Source of the DNA: Georgenia ruanii
Lineage (GTDB): Bacteria > Actinomycetota > Actinomycetes > Actinomycetales > Actinomycetaceae
Reading direction: 5' to 3'
Assembly (NCBI RefSeq): GCF_009193175.1
Contig: NZ_VUKE01000007.1
Location: 110,712-174,711 of the forward strand
Length of the DNA stretch: 64,000 nucleotides
The notes beneath the pieces are model-generated. The model was not told the origin of the DNA, did no database searches, and worked only from the letters and a program-made list of their open reading frames with translations. Of this stretch, positions 51,416 through 61,800 are shown in pieces; position 1 is the stretch's first letter; each line of letters starts with the position of its first letter. The translations under genes and the position numbers were made by a program.

Positions 51416-52870
51416 CTACGACGGCGCCCGCTGGTGCCGGTGGAGCGGGCTGGCCGGGTTGAGCAGCGAGTGCCGCCGTCCGTAGGTGAAGTAGATGATG
51501 AGACCGATGACCAGCCACACCGCGAACCGGACCCAGGTCTCCCAGTGCAGGTGGAGGATGAGGAACGCCGACGCGATCACGCCGAACGCCGGCACGACCG
51601 GCATGAACGGCAACCGGTAGGAACGCTCCGCGTCGGGGCGGGTGTACCGGAACAGGATCACGGCCACGCACACGACGACGAACGCCGAGAGGATGCCGAT
51701 GTTCGTCAGGTCGGCCGCGGCGCGGATCGGCAGGACGCCTGCCAGCACGGTCGCCACCACCCCGGCGATCCAGGTCACCCGCTGCGGCGTGCCGTGGCGG
51801 TCCACCCGCGAGAACCACGGCGAGAGCAGGCCGTCGCGGCTCATGGAGAACCACACGCGCGTGACCCCGAGCAGGAACGTCAGCATGACGGTGAGGATCG
51901 ACAGCACGGCGAAGATCGAGATGACGTTCGCGACCACCGGCAGGCCGACGTTGTTGAACGCGGAGGCGAAGCCCGCGAGCGGGTTGATCTGGCTGTAGTG
52001 CTGCAGTCCCGTGAGCACCAGCGTGGCGGCGACGTACAGGATCATCGCGATGATGAGCGAGAGGATGATCGCCTTGGGCATGTGCCGGCGCCCGTCGCTC
52101 GCCTCCTCCGCGGCGGTCGACATGGCGTCGTACCCGAACACGGCGAAGAAGACCGTCGCGGCGCCGGTCAGCACCGGGCCGAAGCCGTTGGGCATGAACG
52201 GGACGTAGTTGCCGGTGTCGATGTAGAAGACGCCCAGCGCGATGATCAGGACGATCAGGCCGATCTTGATCGCCACCGCGATCAGCTCGAACCGTCCGAA
52301 GGTCTTGGACCCCCGGCTGAGGATGAACGTCACGAGCAGGACGATCAGCACCGCCGGGAGGTTGATGAACCCGCCCTTGGCCTCGAAGGCGTTGGCGGTG
52401 ATCGACGTGGGCAAGGTCAGGCCGGTCCCGGCGAGGAAGGCGTCCAGGTAGCCCGAGATGCCGATCGCCACGACGGCCACGATGGCGGTGTACTCCAGCA
52501 GCAGGTCCCAGCCGATGAACCACCCGATGATCTCGCCGAGCGCCACGTACCCGTACGTGTACGCCGACCCGGCGCGGGGCACCATCCCCGCGAACTCGGC
52601 GTAGGACAACGCCGCGGCCGCCGACGCCAGCCCCGCGATGAGGAAGGAGATCAGGACGGCCGGCCCGGCGGCGGGATTGTCGGCGTCGCCATGGGCGACC
52701 ACGCCGGCGAGCGAGAAGATGCCGACGCCGACGATGCCCCCGACCCCGATCGCGGTGAGCTGCCACAGCCCCAGGCTCCTGGTGAGCTTGCCGGAGCCGG
52801 TCTCGCTCTCGATCTCCTCGATCTGGTCCACGGGCATGCGCCGCCAGATCGAGCCGTGCTCTGACACCAT
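51416..52870 (-). CDS. APC family amino acid permease (cationic amino acid transporter-like)
   Basis: A 484-residue transporter with 12 or more hydrophobic helices. Signature segments are LGLWQLTAIGVGGIVGVGIFSLAGVVA, LSYAEFAGMVPRAGSAYTYGYVALGE and FFAVFGYDAMSTAAEEASDGRRHMPKAI, as in CAT/YfnA transporters. It imports an amino acid using proton or sodium coupling. The ATG at 52870 is chosen because a GGAGGG precedes it and the N-terminal soluble segment fits family length; the open frame before it is not conserved. About 190 bp separates it from the mannitol-type dehydrogenase gene upstream. Confidence 0.88.
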   Translation of the reverse strand: MVSEHGSIWRRMPVDQIEEIESETGSGKLTRSLGLWQLTAIGVGGIVGVGIFSLAGVVAHGDADNPAAGPAVLISFLIAGLASAAAALSYAEFAGMVPRAGSAYTYGYVALGEIIGWFIGWDLLLEYTAIVAVVAIGISGYLDAFLAGTGLTLPTSITANAFEAKGGFINLPAVLIVLLVTFILSRGSKTFGRFELIAVAIKIGLIVLIIALGVFYIDTGNYVPFMPNGFGPVLTGAATVFFAVFGYDAMSTAAEEASDGRRHMPKAIILSLIIAMILYVAATLVLTGLQHYSQINPLAGFASAFNNVGLPVVANVISIFAVLSILTVMLTFLLGVTRVWFSMSRDGLLSPWFSRVDRHGTPQRVTWIAGVVATVLAGVLPIRAAADLTNIGILSAFVVVCVAVILFRYTRPDAERSYRLPFMPVVPAFGVIASAFLILHLHWETWVRFAVWLVIGLIIYFTYGRRHSLLNPASPLHRHQRAPS

Positions 52871-53062
52871 CTCAACCGCTCCCTCCGGTGGGAGCGCCCT
52901 GAACCCGGTCCTCGGGCGAAGGTGCGCACAACGAGCGTCACAGCGATCGCGCGCCGCGTCCACCGGAGCGGGCGGCAGGGAGGCCCGCGTCGACGTCCCC
53001 CCGACCTGGGTCCGGATCCACGACGTCGAGGCGAGTTCCGCAGGCGGTCGCACACGCCCGTC

Positions 53063-54553
53063 TCAGGCGGCCGTCTGACGCTCCTCGGCGAGCGACTCGA
53101 GAGTCGCCCGGGCGCCGCGCTCGTGCAGCAGGGCCAGCGCCGCCCGGTACGGCCCGGTGAACCGCTCGTCGTCGACGAGGTCCCCGAACAGCTCCCGGTC
53201 CCGGAGGAAGGCCAGCGGGTCCTCGCGCTGCCGGGAGGCGACCGCGGTGAGCTGCTCCGCGAGCCGGTCCACCACCTGGATCGGCTCGCCCTGCTCGTCG
53301 ACCCCCTCGGCGTACCGTGCCCAGCTGGCGACGATGGCCGCCGACCGGGTGACCTCGCCGTCGTGGGCCAGGTTGTGCCGGACGACCGGCAGCAGCCACT
53401 TCGGGATGCGGTCCGAGCTCTCCGCGCACAGCCGGGCCACCGTGTCCCTGATGTAGGGGTTGGAGAACCGCTCGATCAGGGTCGTCTTGTACGCGGCCAG
53501 GTCCACGCCGGGGACGGGCTCCAGCGTGGGCGTCGCCTCGCGGTTCATGTAGGCGAGGAGGAAGTCGGCGAACAGGCGGTCCTGGCACACGTCGTGGACC
53601 AGCCGGTAGCCGGCGAGGTAGCCGAAGTAGCACAGCCCCTGGTGACTGGCGTTGAGCAGCCGGAGCTTCATCAGCTCGTAGGGCTCGACGTCCGCGACGA
53701 CCTGGACGCCGGCGTCCTCGAACGGCGGCCGGCCCAGGCCGAACGTGTCCTCGAGGACCCATTGCGTGAAGGGCTCACACACGACGGGCCACCCGTCCTC
53801 GATCCCGAACCGGCGGGCGACCTCCGCACGGTCGTCGTCGGTGGTCGCGGGGGTGATCCGGTCGACCATGCAGTTCGGGAAGGAGACGTGCTCGGCGATC
53901 CAGCTGCCGAGCTCGGGGTCCCGCAGCTTCGCGAAGGTGACGAAGCTCCTGCGTGCCACGTCCCCGTTGCCCTGGATGTTGTCGCAGGACATGACGGTGA
54001 ACGCCGGCAGCCCTCGCTCCCGCCGCCGGGCGAGGGCCTCGGTGACGAGCCCGAAGGTGGTCTGCGGGACCGCTCCTGGTGCGGCGTCGGCCACGATCTG
54101 GGGGTTGGAGACGTCGAACTCGCCGGTGACGGCGTTGATGTTGTAGCCCCCCTCGGTCACCGTCAGCGACACGATCCGCGTCTGCTCGGCCGCCATCTTC
54201 TCCACGACGGCGTCGGGGTCGTCCGGCGCCAGCAGGTACTCGACGATCGACCCCACGACCCGCGCCTCGACGTTGCCGTCCGGGTCCTTGACCATCAGGG
54301 TGTACAGGCCGTCCTGCGCGGACATGACCTCCGCCATGCGGCGGTCGGCCGGCAGCACGCCGACGCCGCAGATGCCCCAGTCCTGTGCCTTCCCCTGCTC
54401 CAGCAGGCGGTCGACGTACATCGCCTGGTGCGATCGGTGGAACCCGCCGACGCCGATGTGCACGATGCCCGTCCGCACCGCGGAGCGGTCGTAGGTCGGC
54501 GCGTGCACCTCGGCGGGCAGGTCCGGCAGCGAGGTGGCGTTCAGTGAAGGCAT
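53063..54553 (-). CDS. Mannitol 2-dehydrogenase family (long-chain polyol dehydrogenase)
   Basis: A 496-residue protein of the mannitol/fructuronate dehydrogenase family. IVHIGVGGFHRSHQAMYVDRLL is the N-terminal NAD fold; LTVTEGGYNINAVTGEFD follows; and the catalytic signature K-x5-N-x2-H is visible in MKLRLLNASHQGLCYFGYLAG (about residues 295-315). It oxidises D-mannitol or a related polyol to a 2-ketose. It is the last gene of a polyol operon that also has an ABC transporter and a zinc dehydrogenase. ATG at 54553. Confidence 0.9.
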   Translation of the reverse strand: MPSLNATSLPDLPAEVHAPTYDRSAVRTGIVHIGVGGFHRSHQAMYVDRLLEQGKAQDWGICGVGVLPADRRMAEVMSAQDGLYTLMVKDPDGNVEARVVGSIVEYLLAPDDPDAVVEKMAAEQTRIVSLTVTEGGYNINAVTGEFDVSNPQIVADAAPGAVPQTTFGLVTEALARRRERGLPAFTVMSCDNIQGNGDVARRSFVTFAKLRDPELGSWIAEHVSFPNCMVDRITPATTDDDRAEVARRFGIEDGWPVVCEPFTQWVLEDTFGLGRPPFEDAGVQVVADVEPYELMKLRLLNASHQGLCYFGYLAGYRLVHDVCQDRLFADFLLAYMNREATPTLEPVPGVDLAAYKTTLIERFSNPYIRDTVARLCAESSDRIPKWLLPVVRHNLAHDGEVTRSAAIVASWARYAEGVDEQGEPIQVVDRLAEQLTAVASRQREDPLAFLRDRELFGDLVDDERFTGPYRAALALLHERGARATLESLAEERQTAA

Positions 54554-54624
54554 GGCTCCTCCTCTAGCACGGCGGGGACTGTGGGGCCGCCCGAGGGCCC
54601 GTGCCGGCCGCGGGCGCCGGGAAC

Positions 54625-55737
<1,113 letters not shown>

Positions 55738-55776
55738 CGGGTCTCTCCTTGCCTCTGCGGAACGGGAACCAGGACG

Positions 55777-56835
55777 TCAGGACTGGGGGTGGACGACGAC
55801 CTTCACGGTCTGGGGGTCACGGCGGCCGGCGGTCAGCGCCTCCTCGGCCTCGCGCAGCCCGTAGGCCCCGGTGACCAGGCGGTCCAGGTCGATCCGTCCG
55901 GAGGCGACCAGGGCGATCGCCGTCGGCCAGGTCCCGGCGTACCGGAAGGTCCCGGTCACCTCGAGCTCACGCTCCTGCAGGACCGAGAGCGGCAGCGGGA
56001 TCTCGTCGCCGCCCATGCCGACGAGGACGGCCCGGCCGGCCCGGTCGAGGGCGCGCAGCGCCTGGGCGGTGGCCGCCGGATGACCGGAGCACTCGAGGAG
56101 GACCTGGGGTGGGCGCTGGAGGTCGGCCAGGCTCGTCGTCCGGGCGTCGACGACGGACGTGGCCCCCAGGTCCCTCGCCAGCGCCAGGCGCGCGGGATTG
56201 ACGTCGGAGACCACCACCTCGGTCGCCCCGAAGGCCAGCGCCGCCTGCACGCTGACCAGCCCGATGGGCCCCGCGCCGGTGACGAGCACCCGGGAACCGG
56301 CGGTGATGCCACCCTTGCGGCACGCCCAGATGCCCACCGAGAGCGGTTCGAGCAGGGCGGCGGCGTCGTCGCTCATGTCCGCCGGCACCGGGTGGGCGAA
56401 GGCCGCGTGCACGACGACGTACTGGGCGAGGGCGCCGTCGACCGGCGGGGTCGCGAAGAACCGCATGTTCGGGCAGAGGTTGTACCGGCCGGCCAGGCAC
56501 TGCTCGCAGGTCAGGTCCGGGACGCCCGGCTCGACCGACACCCGCTGTCCCACGGCCAGCGAGGTGACGCCCTCCCCCAGGGCGGCGACCTCGCCGGACG
56601 CCTCGTGCCCCAGGACGAGGGGGGCCTCCACGACGAAGCGCCCGATGCGCCCGTGCTCGTAGTAGTGGGTGTCGGAGCCGCACACCCCCACCGACGCGAC
56701 GCGGACAAGGACCTCCCCCCGGCTCGGTCGAGGTACCGGCCGCTCCTCGACGACGACGTCGCCCGGCCCGCGCAGCACGGCGGCCCTCATGGTGGACACC
56801 TGCCGCGCGCTGGTCGGGGCGCTCAAGGTGCTCAC
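55777..56835 (-). CDS. Zinc-dependent polyol (sorbitol/L-iditol-like) dehydrogenase
   Basis: A medium-chain alcohol dehydrogenase. SVGVCGSDTHYYEHGRIGRFVV holds catalytic zinc Cys and the GH-x-x-x-G helix follows (LGHEASGEVAALG). The structural zinc site is CEQCLAGRYNLCPN, with the Rossmann motif TGAGPIGLVSVQAALAFGA near 180. These resemble sorbitol and xylitol dehydrogenases. The GTG at 56835 overlaps the permease stop (GTGA) and is preferred; an ATG at 56790 could start a protein 15 residues shorter. It oxidises a polyol to a ketose in the operon's pathway. Confidence 0.85.
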   Translation of the reverse strand: MSTLSAPTSARQVSTMRAAVLRGPGDVVVEERPVPRPSRGEVLVRVASVGVCGSDTHYYEHGRIGRFVVEAPLVLGHEASGEVAALGEGVTSLAVGQRVSVEPGVPDLTCEQCLAGRYNLCPNMRFFATPPVDGALAQYVVVHAAFAHPVPADMSDDAAALLEPLSVGIWACRKGGITAGSRVLVTGAGPIGLVSVQAALAFGATEVVVSDVNPARLALARDLGATSVVDARTTSLADLQRPPQVLLECSGHPAATAQALRALDRAGRAVLVGMGGDEIPLPLSVLQERELEVTGTFRYAGTWPTAIALVASGRIDLDRLVTGAYGLREAEEALTAGRRDPQTVKVVVHPQS

Positions 56836-57719
56836 TTGACCGCCCCCATGGACAGGCCCTGGACCAGCTTGTCCTGGGCGGCGAACCCGGCGATCAGCAC
56901 CGGCAGCGACACCACGAAGGAGGCCGCGCACACCTGGGCCAGGAACAGCCCCTGGCTGGTCACGAAGCCGGTCAGGAAGACCGGCGCGGTCTCCGCCCGG
57001 GTCCCGGTCAGCACCCGGGCAAAGAGCAGCTCGTTCCAGGAGAAGATGAAGCAGATCAGCGAGGTGGCCGCGATCCCGGGCATGACGACGGGCGCGACGA
57101 TCTGCCGCAGCGTCCGGATGAGCCCCGCGCCGTCCACCGACGCCGCCTCGAGGATCTCGACCGGGACCTCGTCGAGGAAGGAGCGCATCATCCACACGGC
57201 GATCGGCAGGTTCATCGCGGTGTAGAGGATGCCGAGGTACCAGATGTTGTCCAGCAACCCGCTGAACTGGGCGAACAGGTAGAGGGGCAGCAGCCCGGCC
57301 ACGACCGGCAGCATCTTGGTGGACAGGAAGAAGAACATCACGTCGGTCCACTTGCGCACCGGCCGGATGGACAACGCGTAGGCCGCCGGGATCGACAGCA
57401 GGAGCACCACCACGGTGGACAGCACGGCGGCGGTCGCCGAGTTGAGCAGCGCGGGCCACGGGCTCGCGCCTCCGGTGAAGAACTCGCGGTAGCCGTCCAG
57501 GGTCAGCGGCGCCAGCACCGATGGCGGGTTCGTCGCCGCGTCCGGCTCGCTGTGGAGCGACGTCAGGATCATCCAGAGCACCGGCAGCACGAAGAGGAGC
57601 CCGACCAGCCAGGCGACCAGTCCGAGGATCGGTGAGCTCCGGGGCTTGCGGGCGCGGCGGGGGCCACCCGCCGTGGTACGGGTCGCGGGGATCGGCGCGA
57701 CGTCGGCGACGGAACTCAT
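56832..57719 (-). CDS. Carbohydrate/polyol ABC transporter permease (MalG/SmoG-like)
   Basis: A 295-residue permease with six hydrophobic helices after a basic, proline-rich N-terminus (residues 1-28). The EAA loop is visible as EVPVEILEAASVDGAGLIRTLRQIVAPVVMPG, the contact site for the ATPase. It overlaps its upstream partner by ATGA and the zinc dehydrogenase gene by GTGA, so three genes are translationally coupled. Confidence 0.9.
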   Translation of the reverse strand: MSSVADVAPIPATRTTAGGPRRARKPRSSPILGLVAWLVGLLFVLPVLWMILTSLHSEPDAATNPPSVLAPLTLDGYREFFTGGASPWPALLNSATAAVLSTVVVLLLSIPAAYALSIRPVRKWTDVMFFFLSTKMLPVVAGLLPLYLFAQFSGLLDNIWYLGILYTAMNLPIAVWMMRSFLDEVPVEILEAASVDGAGLIRTLRQIVAPVVMPGIAATSLICFIFSWNELLFARVLTGTRAETAPVFLTGFVTSQGLFLAQVCAASFVVSLPVLIAGFAAQDKLVQGLSMGAVK

Positions 57720-58681
57720 CGGGCGGCCTCCTGCCGGAACAACGTCGACACGGTCCGCAGGGCCAGGGTGGCGATGATGATCGTGCCGATGAGGGTGATG
57801 ACGGCGGCGGCCGACGCCCGGCCGTAGTCGTGGGCCAGGTAGAACAGCTGGTAGATGACGTAGGGCAGGTTGGCCGTGCCCAGGCCGCCGGACGTGATGA
57901 CGAAGACCGCGTCGAAGGTCTGCAGGATGAAGATCGCGCCGAGCAGCGAGGCCAGCTCCATGTACTGGCGCAGGTGCGGGAAGGTCATGTAGCGGAAGAT
58001 CTGCCAGCCGCTGGCGCCGTCGATGCGGGCCGCCTCGATCACGTCGAGCGGCCGGCTCTGCAGGCCCGCGAGCAGGATCAGCATCATGAACGGTGTCCAC
58101 TGCCAGATCAGGGTGATCTCGATGGCTCCCAGCGGAAAGGTCGAGATCCAGTCCGGCTGAGGCGGACTCGTCGAGCCGAACAGCTGCCAGATCCAGGTCA
58201 GCACCCCGTTGATCAGGCCGTACACCGGGTTGAAGATGGCGTGCTTCCAGATGAGGGCCGCGGCCACCGGGACGACGAGGAACGGCGTGATCATCATCGT
58301 CCGCACCACGCCGCGCCCATGGAACTTCCGGTCCAGCAGGAGCGCGATCAGCAGCCCGAGGACCAGGCTGACCAGCACCACCACGACGGTGAGCTCGATC
58401 GTCACGAAGATGGCGTTGCGCGTCGTGACGTCGGTCAGCACCCGCCGGTAGTTGGTCAGGCCGCCGAAGCCGCGGTCCTGGGGATAGTAGGCGTTCCAGT
58501 TCATGAACGAGATGACCAGCGTGGCCACGAAGGGCAGCTGGGTCAGGATGATCGTGAACACCAGCGCCGGTAGCAGGGGCGCCCGCCGGGCCCAGTCGGC
58601 CGAGCGTCGCAGCGCCCCGCCACCGCGAGGCGGTGCCGCGCCCTCCGCGCGCCCGCCGGTACGTTCGAGAGTGACGCTCAT
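57716..58681 (-). CDS. Carbohydrate/polyol ABC transporter permease (MalF/SmoF-like)
   Basis: A 321-residue permease with six hydrophobic helices. The first is LLPALVFTIILTQLPFVATLVISFMNW, and the EAA loop is VIEAARIDGASGWQIFRYMTFPHL. ATG at 58681 with a strong GGAGGGG upstream sets the start. It forms a heterodimeric channel with the following permease. The 73-bp gap to the binding-protein gene is short, so both are on one transcript. Confidence 0.9.
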   Translation of the reverse strand: MSVTLERTGGRAEGAAPPRGGGALRRSADWARRAPLLPALVFTIILTQLPFVATLVISFMNWNAYYPQDRGFGGLTNYRRVLTDVTTRNAIFVTIELTVVVVLVSLVLGLLIALLLDRKFHGRGVVRTMMITPFLVVPVAAALIWKHAIFNPVYGLINGVLTWIWQLFGSTSPPQPDWISTFPLGAIEITLIWQWTPFMMLILLAGLQSRPLDVIEAARIDGASGWQIFRYMTFPHLRQYMELASLLGAIFILQTFDAVFVITSGGLGTANLPYVIYQLFYLAHDYGRASAAAVITLIGTIIIATLALRTVSTLFRQEAAR

Positions 58682-58754
58682 GCCGCTCCCCTCCAGTGAT
58701 CGGTGGCGGACCGGGGGTCGCGCGCCGTCGTCGCGGGCGCACCGACGAGCCTCG

Positions 58755-60119
58755 TCACTTCTGCTCCCGTGACCGATGGAAGGCAGCGACGTCGTCGGCC
58801 AGCTGCTGGCCCCGGTCGAGCGCGTGGGCGACGGTCTCCCTCCCGGCAATCACCGAGCTGATGTCTTGGGACACCTGCGTGCCCAGGTCGGGAAACTCCG
58901 GGATGCCGACGAACTGGATCCCCGGCGCGGGGCGAGGCTGGACGCCCGGGTTGTTCGGGTCGGCGCTGGTGATCGCCTCGAGGGTGGGCTGAGCGAACGC
59001 CCCGGCAACCTGCAGATACTGCGGGATCTCGTAGGTTGACTTGCGCTTGCCGGCCGGGACCCGGGACCACCCCAGCTCGGATCCGACCAGCTGCTCGTAT
59101 TCCTTCCCGGAGGCCCAGGAGATGAACTTCCAGGCGTTGTCCTTCTTCTTGCTGGCCTCCTGGATGCTCCATGACCAGGCGTAGAGCCACCCCGAGCTCG
59201 TCGTCTCGACGACCGGCGCGGGCGCGTAACCGATCTTGCCCTTGACCGGGGAGTCGGCGGCTTCCAGCGACCCGGCCGCCGAGGTGGCGTCGTACCACAT
59301 GGCGGCGTCGCCCTGGATCAAGGCGTTGAGGCATTCGGTAAACCCGGCCTGCGGCGCACCGGCCTCCCCGTGCGCCCGGACGAGGTCGACGTAGAACTGT
59401 GTGGCCTTGCGGAAGCCGGCGTCGTTCACCTGGGCGTGCCAGTCCGCGGTGAACCACGTCCCACCGAAGGTGTTCACCACGGTGGTCAGCGGCGCGATCA
59501 TCTGGCCCCAGCCGGGCTGGCCACGCAGGCAGATGCCGGCCATCCCGGGCCGGGTGCCATCGACCTTGGCCGCGATGTCGGCCACCTGCTGCCAGGTGGG
59601 GTGGGCCGGCATCTGGATGCCCGCGGCGTCCAGCACGTCCTTGCGGTACATCAGGAACGAGGACTCGCCGTAGAAGGGCTCGCCGTAGAGCGTGCCCCCG
59701 GAGGACAGCGAGGTCGCCATGGTCGGCAGGATGTCCGCCTGGTCGAAGGTGGGATCGGTGGCGGCGTACTTGTCGAGCGGGGCGATCCAGCCCCGGGTGG
59801 CGTAGATGGGGATCTCGAAGTTGCTCAGGGTGGCGACGTCGTACTGCCCGGCCTGGCTGGTGAACTCCTGGCTGGCCTTGTCCCGGAGGTCGTTCTCCGG
59901 CAGGACGGTGTAGTTGACCGTGATGCCGGTGTCCTTCGTGAAGTTCGCCGCGGTCAGCCGCTCCAGGTCGATCATCTGCGGGTTGTTCACCATCAGCACG
60001 TTGATGCTGTTCTCCCCGCCGCCGCCGGGCCCACCGCCCCAACCGGCGCACGCACTCATCGACAGCGCCAGAGCGGTGACCGCCGCGATGGCCAGTGCAG
60101 GTCGCGTGCGTCTGCGCAC
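58755..60119 (-). CDS. Polyol/sugar ABC transporter substrate-binding lipoprotein (SmoE-like)
   Basis: A 454-residue extracellular binding protein type 1 (MalE-like). The lipoprotein signal is RRRTRPALAIAAVTALALSM with lipobox SMSAC (Cys about residue 22) and a Gly-rich linker. The mature region contains INVLMVNNPQMIDLERL and later YGEPFYGESSFLMYRKDVLDAAGI. It delivers a polyol or sugar to the permeases. GTG at 60119 with AGAGGA 8 nt before it. A candidate promoter is 130-160 bp upstream. Confidence 0.88.
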   Translation of the reverse strand: MRRRTRPALAIAAVTALALSMSACAGWGGGPGGGGENSINVLMVNNPQMIDLERLTAANFTKDTGITVNYTVLPENDLRDKASQEFTSQAGQYDVATLSNFEIPIYATRGWIAPLDKYAATDPTFDQADILPTMATSLSSGGTLYGEPFYGESSFLMYRKDVLDAAGIQMPAHPTWQQVADIAAKVDGTRPGMAGICLRGQPGWGQMIAPLTTVVNTFGGTWFTADWHAQVNDAGFRKATQFYVDLVRAHGEAGAPQAGFTECLNALIQGDAAMWYDATSAAGSLEAADSPVKGKIGYAPAPVVETTSSGWLYAWSWSIQEASKKKDNAWKFISWASGKEYEQLVGSELGWSRVPAGKRKSTYEIPQYLQVAGAFAQPTLEAITSADPNNPGVQPRPAPGIQFVGIPEFPDLGTQVSQDISSVIAGRETVAHALDRGQQLADDVAAFHRSREQK

Positions 60120-60584
60120 AGTCGCGTCCTCTCGCCCGGCTGGCTCTCGCCAGCGCCTCCGGCCCCCCGGCCCGTTCACGACGACGAAACTGCATCGAGC
60201 ACCGGACGCCCGGCGCTCGGGCGAGCGCCGCTGCTCTACATGTGTCGTGAAGTGTCGATCCGGGCAGCCGCCACGTCAAGCGCTGGGCGTTTTCGCGCAT
60301 CTGTGACTCGAATGAGCCGGTCACCAACGCGTTCGCCCGTTCGCCCGAGGTAGCGAGTGCGCCCGGCGGTTGACGCCGCGGGAGTCGCGGCTCACACTCA
60401 GCCGGGTGCGGCACCCGCTCTGCTGTGCGGCACAGGCGACGCGGCCTGTGGGCCGAGCGCGCCGCCTCGAGGCCAGCCGCCCCGCCGCTGGACGGACCTG
60501 AGCCACGGGCCACGCGCATGACGCCCATCTGGTGAGAGCGTCGTTCGAGATGGGACGAGTGCCCCGACAGCACGAAGGAGAGCC
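60120..60584. other. Intergenic regulatory region
   Basis: About 465 bp between the divergent polyol operon and a zinc dehydrogenase gene. It contains the candidate promoter above. The sequence near the plus-strand gene holds only its ribosome-binding site (GAAGGAGAGCC); no other gene or strong structure is seen. Confidence 0.5.
60242..60279 (-). promoter_or_regulatory. Candidate promoter of the polyol operon with direct repeats at the -10
   Basis: On the minus strand TTGACG (60279-60274) and GACACT (60256-60251) are 17 bp apart. CGACAC occurs twice (60257-60252 and 60247-60242), starting 10 bp apart, over and just after the -10. Repeats on one helix face are typical of a bound regulator. 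No regulator gene is adjacent. Confidence 0.6.
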
Positions 60585-61631
60585 ATGTCGGTCATGAACG
60601 CCGTCCGCCTCCCGGGCGACAGCACCGTCGAGCACGTCACGGTCGAGGTTCCCGAGCCGGGACACGGTCAGGTCCTGCTGCAGATGAAGGCCTCGTCGAT
60701 CTGCGGCAGCGACATCCGGGCCATCTACCGCGAGCACCTGGGCACCGGCCCGGAGGCGTACCAGGGCGTCATCGCCGGCCACGAGCCGTGCGGCCAGGTC
60801 GTCGCCGCCGGTCCCGACTGCCGGCGGCTGCAGCCCGGCGACCGGGTGGTCGTCTACCACATCGCCGGCTGCGGGGTCTGCGAGGAATGCCGCTCGGGCT
60901 ACATGATCGGGTGCACCTCGCCCCGTCGCGCGGCGCACGGCTGGCAGCGCGACGGCGGGCACGCGGAGTACCTCCTGGCCGAGGAGGCGACCTGCATCCT
61001 CCTCCCCGAACCGCTGTCGTACGTCGACGGGGCGCTCGTCTCCTGCGGCTTCGGCACCGCCTACGAGGGCCTCCTGCGGCTGCAGCTCTCCGGCCAGGAC
61101 CGACTGCTGGTGACCGGGCTGGGTCCGGTTGGCCTCGCGGCCGCCATGCTGGGCCGGGCCCTGGGCGCGGGGCCGATCATCGGCACGGACGTCGCGCCGG
61201 AACGCCTGCAGATGGCCACCGACCTGGGGCTCGTCGACCATGCCGTCGCTGCCGACGAGCGAGCCTCCGCCACGATCCGGGAGCTCACCGACAGCCGCGG
61301 ATGCGAGGCCAGCATCGATTGCTCGGGCAACGGTGCGGCCCGCCTGGTCGCCCTCGAGAACACGCGAGCCTGGGGCCGCTGCGCCTTCGTCGGCGAGGGC
61401 GGACAGATCTCCTTCCCGGTATCCGAGCTGCTGATTCACAAGCAGATCTCGCTGCACGGCTCCTGGGTGACGTCCCTGCGGCACATGGAGGAGCTCCTGG
61501 AGCACCTCGTGCGCTGGGACCTGCACCCCGAACGCATCGTCAGCCACCGCTTCCGGCTCGAGCAGGCCGACGAGGCCTACCGCATCGCCGACCAGGGCGC
61601 CGCAGGCAAGGTCTGCATCGTCTTCGCGTAG
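60585..61631 (+). CDS. Zinc-dependent alcohol dehydrogenase, iditol-2-dehydrogenase-like
   Basis: A 348-residue medium-chain dehydrogenase. Catalytic zinc ligands lie in [20 protein letters not shown] and [16 protein letters not shown]. The structural-zinc cysteines are [15 protein letters not shown], and the nucleotide motif is [20 protein letters not shown]. It is divergent from the polyol operon and only distantly similar to the operon's dehydrogenase. A role in oxidation of a polyol or sugar alcohol is probable but the substrate is unknown. ATG at 60585 follows GAAGGAG. Confidence 0.85.
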   Translation: MSVMNAVRLPGDSTVEHVTVEVPEPGHGQVLLQMKASSICGSDIRAIYREHLGTGPEAYQGVIAGHEPCGQVVAAGPDCRRLQPGDRVVVYHIAGCGVCEECRSGYMIGCTSPRRAAHGWQRDGGHAEYLLAEEATCILLPEPLSYVDGALVSCGFGTAYEGLLRLQLSGQDRLLVTGLGPVGLAAAMLGRALGAGPIIGTDVAPERLQMATDLGLVDHAVAADERASATIRELTDSRGCEASIDCSGNGAARLVALENTRAWGRCAFVGEGGQISFPVSELLIHKQISLHGSWVTSLRHMEELLEHLVRWDLHPERIVSHRFRLEQADEAYRIADQGAAGKVCIVFA

Positions 61632-61800
61632 CCGCCAGGGCCGCTCCACGCACGGCCCCGGCCGGGCCCCCGGTCCGACGCATCGTCACCATGCGCGGCG
61701 ATGTCATCGCGGCGCCGTCCACGAGGGGGCGCCGACGGCGTCGCCGGGTCCACGACCCACCATGACGACCTGCTGCCGGTCGTGGGCGCATCCTGGTGTC

